Source of the DNA: an uncultured Holophagaceae bacterium
GTDB taxonomy: Bacteria > Acidobacteriota > Holophagae > Holophagales > Holophagaceae
Length of the DNA stretch: 64,000 nt
Assembly (NCBI GenBank): GCA_903857495.1
Contig: CAIOFF010000042.1
Span: 1-64,000 of the forward strand
Direction of reading: 5' to 3'
This document shows, piece by piece, positions 26,183 through 34,727 of this stretch. A program made the position numbers and the translations under genes. The notes beneath the pieces were generated by a model. It was not told where the DNA came from and made no database searches. It saw nothing but the letters and a program-made list of their open reading frames with translations. Each line of letters opens with the position of its first letter. Position 1 is the stretch's first letter.

Positions 26183-28350
26183 GCGAACCCCAGCCAGCGG
26201 CCCGCGACGACGGTGATCCAGGCCATGCCCCACCCGAGCACCAGCCCGTAGGCCACCGTGAAGGCGGCCCAGCCCCAGCTGCCAGCCTCCCGCCGGATCA
26301 TGGCGATGGTGCCGAGGCAGGGGGTGTAGATGAGCGTGAACACCATGAAAGCCAGGGCCGTGAGCGGGCTCAGCCCTGAGCCATCCCGCAGGGCCACCTG
26401 CAAGGGACTCAGGCGCTCACCGGGCTTCGGCTCCTCGCTGGCCTGATGGATCACGGCCATGGTGGAGACCACGATCTCCTTGGCGACAAACCCTGCCGTG
26501 AGGGCGATGACATCCTTCCAGGCCTCTGGGCGCTTGCGGTCCGGGTCCAGGATGGGGCGCAGCACTGGCTCCACCTTCTGGCCCAGGCGCGCGGCCAGGC
26601 TGGTGTTCACGATCCGGCTCTCGTGGGCAAGCTGCAGGGTCCGGAGCCGCTCTTCGGCCTCAGTGGCGGGCAGGTTCAGGGTGGCGACTGCCTGGCGCTG
26701 CTGCTGGTATTCCAGGGTCCACTGCCGGTTGGCGATGCCCGGGTAGCGGGACAGGAACCAGATCAGCGTGGCGCCGGCAAAGATGGTGGTGCCCGCGCGG
26801 GTGAGGAAGACCGAGCCCTTCTCCCACATGTGGATGAGCGTGGCCTTCAGCACCGGCAGCCGGTAGGGCGGCAGCTCCATGACGAAGGGCGTGCTGGGCC
26901 CCTGGAACAGCGCGCTGCGGAGCAGCCGGCCCACCAGCACCGCCAGCACCAGGCCGAGGAAGTGCATGGCGATGATGACCACGGCCGCCCAGAGCGGGGT
27001 GAAGAAGGTGCCGGCGATGACGATGTAGACCTGGAGGCGCGCCGAGCAGCTCACCAGCGGGGTGACGAGCATGGTGATGAGGCGGTCCTGGCGGCTCTCG
27101 ATGGTGCGCGCGGCCTGGATGGCGGGGACGTTGCAGCCGCTGCCCATGATGAGCGGGATGAAGCTCTTCCCATGGAGGCCCATGACGTGCATGACCCGGT
27201 CCATGATGAAGGCCGCCCGGGCCATGTAGCCCGTGTCCTCCATGAAGGCAATGCAGCCCATGAGGATCATGATCACGGGCACGAAGACGATCACGGCGCT
27301 GACGCCGGGGATGACCCCGTCCACCAGCAGGCTGGTGAGCTCACCCGCGGGGAGGCGCGCCCCCGCGAAGGCCGCAAGGGCCTTGAAGCCATCGGAGATC
27401 CAGTCCTGGGGGATCTTCCCCAGGACGAAGGACAGCGAGTAGGTCAGGATCAGCACGGCGATGAAGATGGGGATGCCGAAGACCCGGTGGGTGAGCACCG
27501 CGTCCAGGCGCGAGGTGGGGGTGGCCTTGTCGTCGGCGGCCGTGGCCACCTCCTTCACCAAGCCGTGGGCGAAGCCGTAGCGGCGCTCCGCCACCAGCGT
27601 GGCGCCGTCCGCGCCCAGGTGCGGCTCGAGGAAGGCGAAGGATCGAGTCAGCTGGTGGCTGATCGCCTCGCTGGCGTGGCTCTCGGCGACCTGGCGCTTG
27701 GCCTCGGCGTTGTTCTCCAGGAGCTGCAGGGCCAGCCAGCGGGGCGGCATGGCCGCCTCCAGCTGCTCGTCCCGGCAGATCTCTGCCTCGAGCACCCGCA
27801 GCTCGCCCTCAATGTCATGACCGTAGTCCACGGTGATCCGTCGGCAGCGGTTGGACTCGCCCCGGGCCATGGCCGCCAGCAGGGTCTTCAGCTCGATGAT
27901 GCCCTGCTCCCGGTTGCCCACCGTGGGGATGACCGGTCCTCCCAGCAGGATCTCCAGAGCCGGCACATCGATGTGGATGCCCCGGTTCTCGGCGTCGTCC
28001 ACCATGTTCAGCACGAAGGCCACGGGCTTGCCGAGCTCCAGCAGCTGGGTGCTGAGGTAGAGGTTGCGCTCCAGGTTGGAGGCGTCGAGCACGTTCAGCA
28101 CCAGGTCCACTTCGGCGGAGGCCAGATACTGGGAGGCCACCCGTTCGTCCTCGCTGCGCGCCGACAGCGAATAGGTGCCCGGCAGGTCCACCACCTCCAG
28201 CGTGCTGCCCTCGTGCTCGAAAGTGCCACTGCGCCGCTCCACCGTGACCCCGGGCCAGTTGCCCACATGGTGCCGGGAGCCCGTCAGGGCGTTGAACAGC
28301 GTGGTCTTCCCGCAGTTGGGATTGCCCGCCAGGGCGATGGTAAGAGCCAT
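26179..28350 (-). CDS. feoB: Ferrous iron transporter FeoB
   Basis: A 723-residue inner-membrane protein. The cytosolic G domain shows G1 GNPNCGKTT at 9-17, the switch with NWPGVTVE, and G3 DLPGTYSL; the usual G4 NMVDDAE follows. After the helical NFeoB linker, the membrane part contains the duplicated gate motifs (GSGCNVPAI and the C-terminal YTPCLGTIA). It imports Fe2+. It starts one base into the feoA stop. Confidence 0.95.
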   Translation of the reverse strand: MALTIALAGNPNCGKTTLFNALTGSRHHVGNWPGVTVERRSGTFEHEGSTLEVVDLPGTYSLSARSEDERVASQYLASAEVDLVLNVLDASNLERNLYLSTQLLELGKPVAFVLNMVDDAENRGIHIDVPALEILLGGPVIPTVGNREQGIIELKTLLAAMARGESNRCRRITVDYGHDIEGELRVLEAEICRDEQLEAAMPPRWLALQLLENNAEAKRQVAESHASEAISHQLTRSFAFLEPHLGADGATLVAERRYGFAHGLVKEVATAADDKATPTSRLDAVLTHRVFGIPIFIAVLILTYSLSFVLGKIPQDWISDGFKALAAFAGARLPAGELTSLLVDGVIPGVSAVIVFVPVIMILMGCIAFMEDTGYMARAAFIMDRVMHVMGLHGKSFIPLIMGSGCNVPAIQAARTIESRQDRLITMLVTPLVSCSARLQVYIVIAGTFFTPLWAAVVIIAMHFLGLVLAVLVGRLLRSALFQGPSTPFVMELPPYRLPVLKATLIHMWEKGSVFLTRAGTTIFAGATLIWFLSRYPGIANRQWTLEYQQQRQAVATLNLPATEAEERLRTLQLAHESRIVNTSLAARLGQKVEPVLRPILDPDRKRPEAWKDVIALTAGFVAKEIVVSTMAVIHQASEEPKPGERLSPLQVALRDGSGLSPLTALAFMVFTLIYTPCLGTIAMIRREAGSWGWAAFTVAYGLVLGWGMAWITVVAGRWLGFA

Positions 28351-28595
28351 CAAATCACCCGTTGCACGAGGATGCAGGAGCTCTCGTCCCGCCGCAGGGA
28401 CAGGTGGTAGCCCTTGATGACCAGCTCCATGGGATCCCCCAGCGGCGCGAGCTTCTCGACCCGTAACAGCGCCCCCCGGATGAAGCCCATCTCCAGCAGG
28501 CGTTGACGCACCTGGCCCTGGGCATGCACCTGGACGACCTCCCCCTGATCTCCAGGTTGGAGAAGGCTCAGGGGGATGGGTAGATTTTGAGTCAT
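28350..28595 (-). CDS. feoA: FeoA, SH3-like partner of FeoB
   Basis: An 81-residue single-domain protein with LSLLQPGDQGEVVQV, RLLEMGFIRGALLRV and DPMELVIKGYHLSLRRDES, the standard FeoA pattern. It is thought to modulate FeoB. AGGAG is placed eight bases before the ATG. It is the first gene of the three-gene iron unit. Confidence 0.93.
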   Translation of the reverse strand: MTQNLPIPLSLLQPGDQGEVVQVHAQGQVRQRLLEMGFIRGALLRVEKLAPLGDPMELVIKGYHLSLRRDESSCILVQRVI

Positions 28596-28607
28596 TGTCT
28601 CAACTCC

Positions 28608-28642
28608 TGATCTAAGTGTAGCCCAGAAGCGAGGGTTAACAA
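28608..28642 (-). promoter_or_regulatory. Candidate feo promoter
   Basis: On the minus strand TTGTTA (28642-28637) and TACACT (28620-28615) are separated by 16 bases, with the start about 13 bases before the feoA ATG. No convincing 19-bp Fur box was found over it. The 89-base gap also serves the divergent pgsA. Confidence 0.4.
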
Positions 28643-28684
28643 GGCCCAGGCAGTCCGGTGTGATCTGCGTCTAAACTGAAGGGA

Positions 28685-29254
28685 ATGAACCCCTCCAGCC
28701 CCCTGACCCTGCCCAACGCACTCACTCTGCTGAGGATTCTTGCGGTCCCCTTTTTCGCCATCGCGCTGTGGTACGGCCACCACTGGCAGGCCTTTATCAT
28801 CTTCGCCGCCGCGGGCCTGACGGACCTGCTGGACGGCTACATCGCCCGGACCTTTGACCAGCGCTCCGACCTGGGGGCCATCCTGGACCCGGCTGCGGAC
28901 AAGTTCCTGATGACCACGGCCTTCGTCCTCCTGGCCTGGCGCACCCAGGGCATGACCGCGCCCATCCCGGTGTGGGTGGCGATTCTGGCCATCACCCGGG
29001 ACCTGGTCATCTCGTTCTACGCCTTTGCCTCCGTGGACCGCCTGAGCGACAGCAAGTTCCATCCGAGCTTCCTGGGCAAGCTCAGCACCGCCATGCAGCT
29101 CATCGCCGTGTCCCTGGGCCTGTTCTTCAACGCCCTGGGCTATCGACCCTGGATGGACCCCTTCCTGCCGGAGATGTATTGGGTAGTGGCCGGCCTGGTG
29201 CTGGCCTCAGGCATCCACTACTTCCTGCGGGCGACGCGACCGACGCTCGCCTGA
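28685..29254 (+). CDS. pgsA: CDP-diacylglycerol--glycerol-3-phosphate phosphatidyltransferase
   Basis: A 189-residue membrane protein with the CDP-alcohol phosphotransferase signature DLLDGYIARTF...GAILDPAADK (about residues 42-68, D-x2-D-G-x2-A-R-x8-G-x3-D-x3-D). It makes phosphatidylglycerol phosphate, the first step to PG and cardiolipin. The N terminus LTLPNALTLLRILAVP is typical of PgsA. Divergent from feoA. Confidence 0.9.
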   Translation: MNPSSPLTLPNALTLLRILAVPFFAIALWYGHHWQAFIIFAAAGLTDLLDGYIARTFDQRSDLGAILDPAADKFLMTTAFVLLAWRTQGMTAPIPVWVAILAITRDLVISFYAFASVDRLSDSKFHPSFLGKLSTAMQLIAVSLGLFFNALGYRPWMDPFLPEMYWVVAGLVLASGIHYFLRATRPTLA

Positions 29255-29296
29255 TAAGCTGGGATATCCGCGTCGGGAGACGCCGAAGGAGACGCC

Positions 29297-30472
29297 ATGA
29301 GAAAACCCGCCCCGAAGGGGCCCAGGACTGCGCCCGCCACCAAGAGATCCAGCCGGCCAGCGGCCCGTCCAGGCACCCGACCAGCGGCCCGCGCTGAAGC
29401 CCCCGCGGACGCCCGCTCCGAGGCCCGGCCGGCCGGACGCACCTCCAGGCCTGCCACCCGCTCCAAGGCCCCCAGGGCTGCCCGCCCGGACACCCGACCG
29501 GCCACCCGCCCCGGCGCCAGACCCACTGCCCATGCGGAGACCCCGGCGGACAGTCGCCCCGAGGCCCGGCCGGCGGGCCGCACGTCCAGACCCGCTACCC
29601 GCTCCGAGGCTCCTCGGACTTCCCGCCCGGAGACCCGACCGGCGACCCGCCCCGGCGCCAGGTCCGTCGCCGGGAGCCGCCCGGGCCGACGGCCCGCCGC
29701 TCCGGTCGCACCAGCCCCGAAGCCCGCGCTTGTCCGCAAGACCGCTCCCCGGATCGTGAAGGCCGGCCAGGAGCGCCTCCAGAAGATCCTGGCCGCCGCG
29801 GGCATCGCCAGCCGCCGGGCCTGCGAGACCATCATCCTCGGAGGCCACGTTCAGGTGAATGGGAAGACCATCACGGAGCTGGGCACCCTGGCCGATCCCC
29901 GCCGGGACGTGATCACCGTGGACCTGCAGCCCATCGAGCGCGAAGACCCCGTCTATATCCTGATGAACAAGCCCAAGGGCTATGTCACGACCGTAAAGGA
30001 CGACCGCGGGCGGCCCACCGTGATGGCGCTCCTGCACGGCGTGGAGGGTCGCCTCTATCCCGTGGGCCGCCTCGATTTCAACTCCGAGGGCCTGCTGCTG
30101 ATGACCAACGACGGCGCCCTGGCCAAGGTGCTCATGGGTCCCGAGCACGAGATCCCCAAGGTCTACCTCGTCAAGGTCCACCGGAACCCGACCAACGAGC
30201 TGATCAAGGAGTTCCAGGAGGGCTTCCTCCTCAGCGGACAGCGCCTGAAGCCATGCCACATCGAGGTCGCCGAAAAGGGCGACAACCCCTGGCTCAAGGT
30301 GACCCTCACCGAGGGCAAGAACCAGCAGATCCGCCGCATGTTCGCCGCCGTGGGCCACCCTGTCAGCAAGCTGCGCCGAGTCCAGTTCGGCCCCCTGGCA
30401 GACCCGCTGCTGAAGCCCGGCACCTGGCGCTTCCTCAGCCCCCAGGAGATCGCGGCCATCAAGAGCCTGTAG
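29297..30472 (+). CDS. rluB: RluB-type rRNA pseudouridine synthase with repetitive basic N-terminal tail
   Basis: A 391-residue protein. Residues about 155-391 are an S4 domain (ERLQKILAAAGIASRRACE) plus a pseudouridine synthase domain with the catalytic Asp in GRLDFNSEGLLLMTNDG; EGKNQQIRRMF is also conserved. It most likely modifies 23S rRNA. The first 150 residues are almost only Arg, Pro, Ala and Thr; residues 33-75 and 80-122 are near-identical copies of a 47-residue repeat. Such disordered basic tails are common on RluB orthologues, but the duplication is local. AAGGAG precedes the ATG. Confidence 0.87.
   Translation: MRKPAPKGPRTAPATKRSSRPAARPGTRPAARAEAPADARSEARPAGRTSRPATRSKAPRAARPDTRPATRPGARPTAHAETPADSRPEARPAGRTSRPATRSEAPRTSRPETRPATRPGARSVAGSRPGRRPAAPVAPAPKPALVRKTAPRIVKAGQERLQKILAAAGIASRRACETIILGGHVQVNGKTITELGTLADPRRDVITVDLQPIEREDPVYILMNKPKGYVTTVKDDRGRPTVMALLHGVEGRLYPVGRLDFNSEGLLLMTNDGALAKVLMGPEHEIPKVYLVKVHRNPTNELIKEFQEGFLLSGQRLKPCHIEVAEKGDNPWLKVTLTEGKNQQIRRMFAAVGHPVSKLRRVQFGPLADPLLKPGTWRFLSPQEIAAIKSL
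29393..29662 (+). repeat. Tandem 141-bp duplication inside the pseudouridine synthase tail
   Basis: The coding sequence repeats with a 141-base period (47 codons). The first unit starts at 29393, the second at 29534. Amino-acid differences between units are few (for example SKAPRA against SEAPRT). It looks like a recent tandem duplication that kept the reading frame. Confidence 0.75.
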
Positions 30473-30916
30473 TCACCCCAGGTGGAGACTCCGGGCCGCG
30501 AGGAAGATCTCCCGCAGGAAGAACACCAGCGCGGCGACGAAGGCGCCCATCGCAAGGATGAACAGCGTCGCCACGGGAATGGCGATGCTGGCCTTCAGGA
30601 TGGCGCCGAGAAACACGGTGGCGATGCTGATGCACACCAGCAGCGCCGAGATGGTTCCGGAGGTGATCGCGAAGTTCACGAAGCGCCGCCGCGCAGCCAG
30701 GGTCTGCATCTCCTGGTGGATGGCCGGCATCCGGTCTTCAGTGGCGGTCTCGAGCCGGTCGTTGAGTGCCCTGGCGCGGTCCACGATCCGGGCCAGCCGG
30801 TTGGAGAGCACCCCGAGGATCGTGCCGATGGCCGTCAGCAGGAAGACCGGCGCCACCGACAGCTGGATGACGTGGGAGATGTCGGAGATGGTCTGGTCGG
30901 AGACGGGAATGGGCAT
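30473..30916 (-). CDS. DUF2721 membrane protein
   Basis: A 147-residue protein with three predicted membrane helices: near residues 20-38, about 83-105 and 112-133. VAPVFLLTAIGTILGVLSNRLARIVDRAR is the DUF2721 opening. Function is unknown. Its stop codon abuts that of the pseudouridine synthase (convergent, no gap). The start follows GGGAT weakly; MPIPVSD is consistent with the family. Confidence 0.8.
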   Translation of the reverse strand: MPIPVSDQTISDISHVIQLSVAPVFLLTAIGTILGVLSNRLARIVDRARALNDRLETATEDRMPAIHQEMQTLAARRRFVNFAITSGTISALLVCISIATVFLGAILKASIAIPVATLFILAMGAFVAALVFFLREIFLAARSLHLG

Positions 30917-31102
30917 GGGATATAGCTATCAGCTATCGGCTCTCTGCTGTCGGTAAAAGATGGCCGCTCCGGGATCGGGGGGCGGTCAGAACTTGGCTAT
31001 CGGCTGCCAGCTCTCAGCTATCAACGGCAGGTCTCGGCACGGCACCCGAAGCCCAGCCAGGGCCTTCTTTAGCCAACAGCTGACAGCTGATAGCCGACAG
31101 CC
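30917..31102. repeat. Short 'AGCTATCAGCTGTCGGC' repeat cluster
   Basis: No gene is seen. Phrases such as AGCTATCAGCTATCGGC (30924-), TTGGCTATCGGCTGCCAGC (30993-) and, in the opposite sense, AACAGCTGACAGCTGATAGC (31074-) occur three times in 186 bases. The forward and reverse copies could pair to form hairpins. The same phrases return at 33998-34130. Confidence 0.7.
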
Positions 31103-31762
31103 CTAAAGCGCCTCTTCCTCAAAGTCCAGCATGTGCCCGCTCTTGCGGGCCTTGGTCTTGAGGTAGCGGAGGTTGTGGGGGTTCGAGGCCAGCTGGTGGC
31201 GCTCGCGGTCCACATCAATCCCGGCGGACTCCAGCGCCCCGATCTTGCGGGGGTTGTTGGTGAGCAGCTTGACCTTGGTGATGCCAAAGAACTTCAGCAT
31301 CTCCACCGCGCAGTCGTAGGTGCGCAGGTCATCCGGGAAGCCCAGCGAGTGGTTCGCCTCGACCGTGTCCAGCCCCTGCTCCTGGAGGGTGTAGGCCTTG
31401 AGCTTGTTGAGCAGGCCGATGCCGCGGCCCTCCTGGCGCAGGTAGAGCACCATGCCGCCATGTTCGGCCACGTGGCGCAGCCCCTCTTCCAGCTGCTGGC
31501 GGCAGTCGCACTTCAGGCTGCCCAGCACATCCCCAGTCCAGCACTCGGAGTGGACGCGCACCGCAATCCGGCGGCGGGCATCGATCTCGCCGCTGACGAT
31601 GGCCAGGTGCTCCTTGCCAGTGGCGTGCTCGAGGAAGCCATAGACCGTGAACTTGCCGAAGACGGAGGGGACGTTCGCCTTGGCAATGAAGGGGACTTTG
31701 TCTGCCTGGAGCTTGCAGAAGAGCTCAAGCTTCGGGGCGCTGCTGGGATCGGTGGGAGACAT
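31103..31762 (-). CDS. ribA: GTP cyclohydrolase II
   Basis: A 219-residue enzyme. The zinc site is in ECWTGDVLGSLKCDC (three cysteines), with the catalytic region LRQEGRGIGLLNKL and LLTNNPRKI near the C terminus. It converts GTP to the first riboflavin intermediate. It is the single-function form: no DHBP synthase (RibB) domain is fused. The ATG at 31762 is chosen because the upstream GTG at 31804 has no ribosome site; the true start remains uncertain. No FMN riboswitch is seen upstream. Confidence 0.9.
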   Translation of the reverse strand: MSPTDPSSAPKLELFCKLQADKVPFIAKANVPSVFGKFTVYGFLEHATGKEHLAIVSGEIDARRRIAVRVHSECWTGDVLGSLKCDCRQQLEEGLRHVAEHGGMVLYLRQEGRGIGLLNKLKAYTLQEQGLDTVEANHSLGFPDDLRTYDCAVEMLKFFGITKVKLLTNNPRKIGALESAGIDVDRERHQLASNPHNLRYLKTKARKSGHMLDFEEEAL

Positions 31763-31804
31763 GGGGGGAGTCCAGGGAAGTTGGTTCAACGTCTTGGATG
31801 CCAC

Positions 31805-31860
31805 AACGGGGAAAAAGGATTGTCGATTTTTAGAATCGATCTCATTTGGCGATTATTGTA
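31805..31860 (-). other. AT-rich spacer between nrnA and ribA
   Basis: On the minus strand TCGATT-CTAAA-AATCGA forms a six-pair hairpin followed by CAATCCTTTTT. It could be a weak terminator for nrnA or a leader for ribA. There is no gene in it. Confidence 0.35.
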
Positions 31861-32856
31861 TCAAACAATATCCCGACCCATCTGGGCCAGGACTGCGGCC
31901 TCCACCTGGGCGATGAACGCCGGCAGAGCCAGGGCGACCTTGGCGCCGGAAGCCAGCCGGTGTCCCCCACCGCCAAACTGGCGGCAGACGGCATTCACAT
32001 CCACCCGCTCCCGGGACCGGAGGCTGACCTTGGCGCGGCCATCGGCGGTCTCCGAGAATAGAGCGGCCACCTCGACCCCCAGCAACTTGCGGGGTTCCTC
32101 GACCAGGTCGTCAAGATCTTCGGGGGTCGCGCCGCAAGCTACGAGGTCTGACTGGGTGACCACCACGTAGGCGAAGGTTCCCTCGCCGCGCAGCTGCAGC
32201 CCCCCCATGGCCCGGCCGAAGAGCTTGAGCTTGGCGGGAGTGGCGGTCTGGTAGAGGGCGTTGAAGGTGCGGGACGGATGGGCGCCCTGGGCGATCAGGT
32301 CCGCTGCTGCCTGGTGCACCTTCGGCGTGCTGTTGGAGTGCCGGAAGTTGCCCGTGTCGCTCACCAGACCGGCATAGAGCGCCTGGACCATGACCGGCGG
32401 CAGCTCACCCCCGACGCGCGGCCGGACGAAGTCGTAGACCAGTTCAGCGCTGGCGCTGGCGGTGCTGTCCGTGAACTCGGCGTGAAAGCCGTCCGGGGCG
32501 TCCTTCAGGTGGTGATCGAGGCAGGCCCGGACTGCGCCGGTCGCCAGGAAGGCTGAGGTCAGCGGGCCCATGCGCTGGGGTTCGGAGGCATCCACGAGCA
32601 GCCAGGCATCGGGCCACTGGGCCAGGTCCGCATGGCGGCCGGCGGGCTCGTAGACCTCCGCCCAGCCGAGGGGATCCAGGAAGCGCAGGTTCTCCGGCAG
32701 CGAGGGGGTCAGCACGATCCGGACTTCGGTGCCCTGTGCCTTCAGGTAGGCAGCCAGCGCCACGGCCGCACCCACCCCATCCCCGTCAGGATTCTCATGG
32801 GTGGTGAGGAGAATCTTGGCGTGGCTGTCGAGAAAGGCGGCGAAGCGGTCCAGCAT
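31861..32856 (-). CDS. nrnA: DHH-family oligoribonuclease/pAp phosphatase, NrnA-like
   Basis: A 331-residue bipartite DHH/DHHA1 protein. Metal motifs: HENPDGDGVGA, LLVDASEP, LDHHLKDAP, SDTGNFRHSN. The C-terminal DHHA1 substrate site is GGGGHRLASG. Such enzymes degrade nanoRNA and dephosphorylate pAp. The ATG at 32856 gives the usual short N terminus (MLDRFAAFLDSHAK); AGG is upstream. Confidence 0.87.
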   Translation of the reverse strand: MLDRFAAFLDSHAKILLTTHENPDGDGVGAAVALAAYLKAQGTEVRIVLTPSLPENLRFLDPLGWAEVYEPAGRHADLAQWPDAWLLVDASEPQRMGPLTSAFLATGAVRACLDHHLKDAPDGFHAEFTDSTASASAELVYDFVRPRVGGELPPVMVQALYAGLVSDTGNFRHSNSTPKVHQAAADLIAQGAHPSRTFNALYQTATPAKLKLFGRAMGGLQLRGEGTFAYVVVTQSDLVACGATPEDLDDLVEEPRKLLGVEVAALFSETADGRAKVSLRSRERVDVNAVCRQFGGGGHRLASGAKVALALPAFIAQVEAAVLAQMGRDIV

Positions 32857-32882
32857 GAATCTTGACCTCACAAGTCAGGATA

Positions 32883-33950
32883 CTACAGGTGTTCCCGCTT
32901 GCTCTCGAGGCTCTCGGGCGTGAAGGCCTTGAGCTCATGCACCACTTCCGCCAGGATCGCCCGCTTCAGCGCGTAGGGCAGGAAGGCGCTCTTGAAGCCC
33001 ATGAGGATGAGCTCCTTGATCTCCTCCAGGTTGAAGCCCAGCTCATCGTGGATGACCTGGAACTCGCGGCTGACGGTGGTGCCCGTGACCATGCGGTTGT
33101 CCGTGTTCACCGTGACCCGCAGGCCCAGGTCGTAGAAGAGCCGGATCGGATGGTCAGCCATCTTCTTCACGGCCTTGGTCTGCACGTTGCTGGAGGGGCA
33201 GCACTCCAGCGGAATGCGGTGGTCGTTGACATAGTTCAGCAGGTCGCCGTCCTCGATGAGCCGGACCCCGTGGCCAATGCGATGGGCGCCGCAGAGGTGG
33301 ATCGCCTGGTGGATGCTCTCGGGACCGTAGGCCTCACCCGCATGGAGGGTACAGTTGATGTTGTTCTGGAGCACCCGGCCGAAGGCGTCCTTGTGGCGCT
33401 TAGCGGGGAAGTTCTCCTCGGCGCCGGCCAGGTCGTAGCCCACCACGCCCTTGTTCTTGAAGGCCACGGTCAGGTCCGCCAGCCGGAGCGAGATGTCCGG
33501 GGAGATGTGCCGCATGCCGCAGAGGATGACGCCAGTCTTGATGTTGTACTGCCGCTCGGCCTTGGCCAGGCCCTCCAGCACGGCCTGCACGATGGCGTGC
33601 ATGGTCAGGCCCTTCTGCTGGTGCAGGATGGGGCTGTAGCGCACCTCCATGTAGCGGACGTTCTCCAGCGCCGCATCCTCGGCCAGCTCGAAGGCCGTGC
33701 GGACCAGGCTGTCGTAGGTCTGCATCACCGAGAGAGTGACGTCGAAGGCCCGGAGGTATTCCACCAGGGACTTGCAGTCGTCGCCCACTTCCACGAAGGG
33801 CCGCAGGCCGTCGACCGAGTTGGCAGGAAGCCTCACCTTCTGCTCCTCGGCCAGCTCGAGGATGGTCGGGATGCGCAGGCTCCCGTCCAGGTGGACGTGG
33901 AGGTCCGTCTTGGGAAGCCACTGGAGATCCTGGATCGTGAGTTTTGCCAT
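32883..33950 (-). CDS. add: Adenosine deaminase
   Basis: A 355-residue metal-dependent hydrolase. Zinc and substrate motifs: HVHLDGS (residues 18-24), LHAGEAYGPES, RIGHGVRL and VTVNTDNRM. It deaminates adenosine or a related aminopurine; adenine deaminase or 6-amino-6-deoxyfutalosine deaminase are alternatives within the same fold. The start at 33950 removes twelve non-conserved residues. It is 26 bases upstream of nrnA on the same strand. Confidence 0.85.
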   Translation of the reverse strand: MAKLTIQDLQWLPKTDLHVHLDGSLRIPTILELAEEQKVRLPANSVDGLRPFVEVGDDCKSLVEYLRAFDVTLSVMQTYDSLVRTAFELAEDAALENVRYMEVRYSPILHQQKGLTMHAIVQAVLEGLAKAERQYNIKTGVILCGMRHISPDISLRLADLTVAFKNKGVVGYDLAGAEENFPAKRHKDAFGRVLQNNINCTLHAGEAYGPESIHQAIHLCGAHRIGHGVRLIEDGDLLNYVNDHRIPLECCPSSNVQTKAVKKMADHPIRLFYDLGLRVTVNTDNRMVTGTTVSREFQVIHDELGFNLEEIKELILMGFKSAFLPYALKRAILAEVVHELKAFTPESLESKREHL

Positions 33951-34123
33951 GGTCCAGACTACCGCCAACGCTGGGCCCGTGGCCACCCGGCGCTGCCGCG
34001 CCGGGGGCTCTCAGCTATCAGCTGTCGGCTGTCAGCTGAGAGTTGGCGCCGACCCACCCGAGCAGGCCCTCCCACTCCGTTGAGCCCTTCTTGATCCGAC
34101 AGCTGACAGCTGAGAGCCGACAG
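33951..34123. repeat. Second cluster of 'AGCTATCAGCTGTCGGC' phrases
   Basis: Between add and the Fur-family gene, 34008-34042 reads CTCTCAGCTATCAGCTGTCGG and continues with a mirror copy. From 34098 the opposite strand version (GACAGCTGACAGCTGAGAGC) appears. It is the same family as at 30917-31102. No gene is seen. Confidence 0.7.
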
Positions 34124-34624
34124 CTACGTGTTCAGCTGGCTCATGCGGTGGGCCAGCACCGAGTCGTCCGTGGCCCGGCCCTGGCAGGCCTTGCAGAGCC
34201 CGAAGATGTGGTGGCTGTGGTGCATGGGCCGGAAGGCGTATTCGGTGCAGATCTGGTCCTGGAGGGCCTCCAGGTCAGGGCGGTAGAACTCGATGATGGC
34301 ATCGCAGTTCAGGCAGATCAGGTGGTCATGGTGCTCGTCGCTGCGGACCGCCTCATAGTGCGCATGCTGATCCCCAAGGCTGCTCTTGCGAACGAGACCA
34401 CACTGCACCAGCAGGTCCAGCGTCCGATAGACCGTGGCCCGGCTGATGGCCTTGCTCTTCTGTTTGAGGGCCATGTGCAGTTGATCGGCGTCGAAGTGGT
34501 GGGGCTGACCGAAGACCTCTTCCACCAGCTCGAGCCTTTCGCCGGTCAGCTTGAGCTGGCGGGAACGCAGAAAGTTCTCGAAACGTTGCTGTTCCTCGGG
34601 ACGTTCAATCTTTGGCTTACGCAT
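34124..34624 (-). CDS. Fur-family metalloregulator
   Basis: A 166-residue protein with an N-terminal winged helix (AISRATVYRTLDLLVQCGLV) and a dimer/metal domain holding HHDHLICLNCD and HHIFGLCKAC, the regulatory site and structural Cys4 zinc site. It senses a metal (Fe2+, Mn2+ or Zn2+) or peroxide; the subtype is not clear. A divergent AT-rich gap of 103 bases separates it from the next gene. feoAB lies six kilobases away and could be a target. Confidence 0.88.
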   Translation of the reverse strand: MRKPKIERPEEQQRFENFLRSRQLKLTGERLELVEEVFGQPHHFDADQLHMALKQKSKAISRATVYRTLDLLVQCGLVRKSSLGDQHAHYEAVRSDEHHDHLICLNCDAIIEFYRPDLEALQDQICTEYAFRPMHHSHHIFGLCKACQGRATDDSVLAHRMSQLNT

Positions 34625-34727
34625 GGGACCCTCGCGGGGAAGTCTACCTGATTAGTCATAAAATAAATATTTCTCAAATTTTTTTAGCTAGATATCATAT
34701 AGGTTGCTTAAACATAGTGGAGAACAT
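34625..34727. promoter_or_regulatory. AT-rich divergent promoter region
   Basis: Much more AT-rich than its surroundings, with GATTAGTCATAAAATAAAT and later ATTTTTTTAGCTAGATATCATAT. It must carry both the Fur-family gene promoter and that of the rightward gene. ATTAGTCAT recurs in the AT-rich gap before ybeY. No clear Fur box or unambiguous promoter hexamers. Confidence 0.5.

Noticed and set aside
28596-28684. Fur box controlling feoAB
   Set aside because: No 19-bp GATAATGATAATCATTATC-like sequence could be matched in the gap.
31763-31860. FMN riboswitch before ribA
   Set aside because: The spacer is too short and lacks the conserved RFN element segments.
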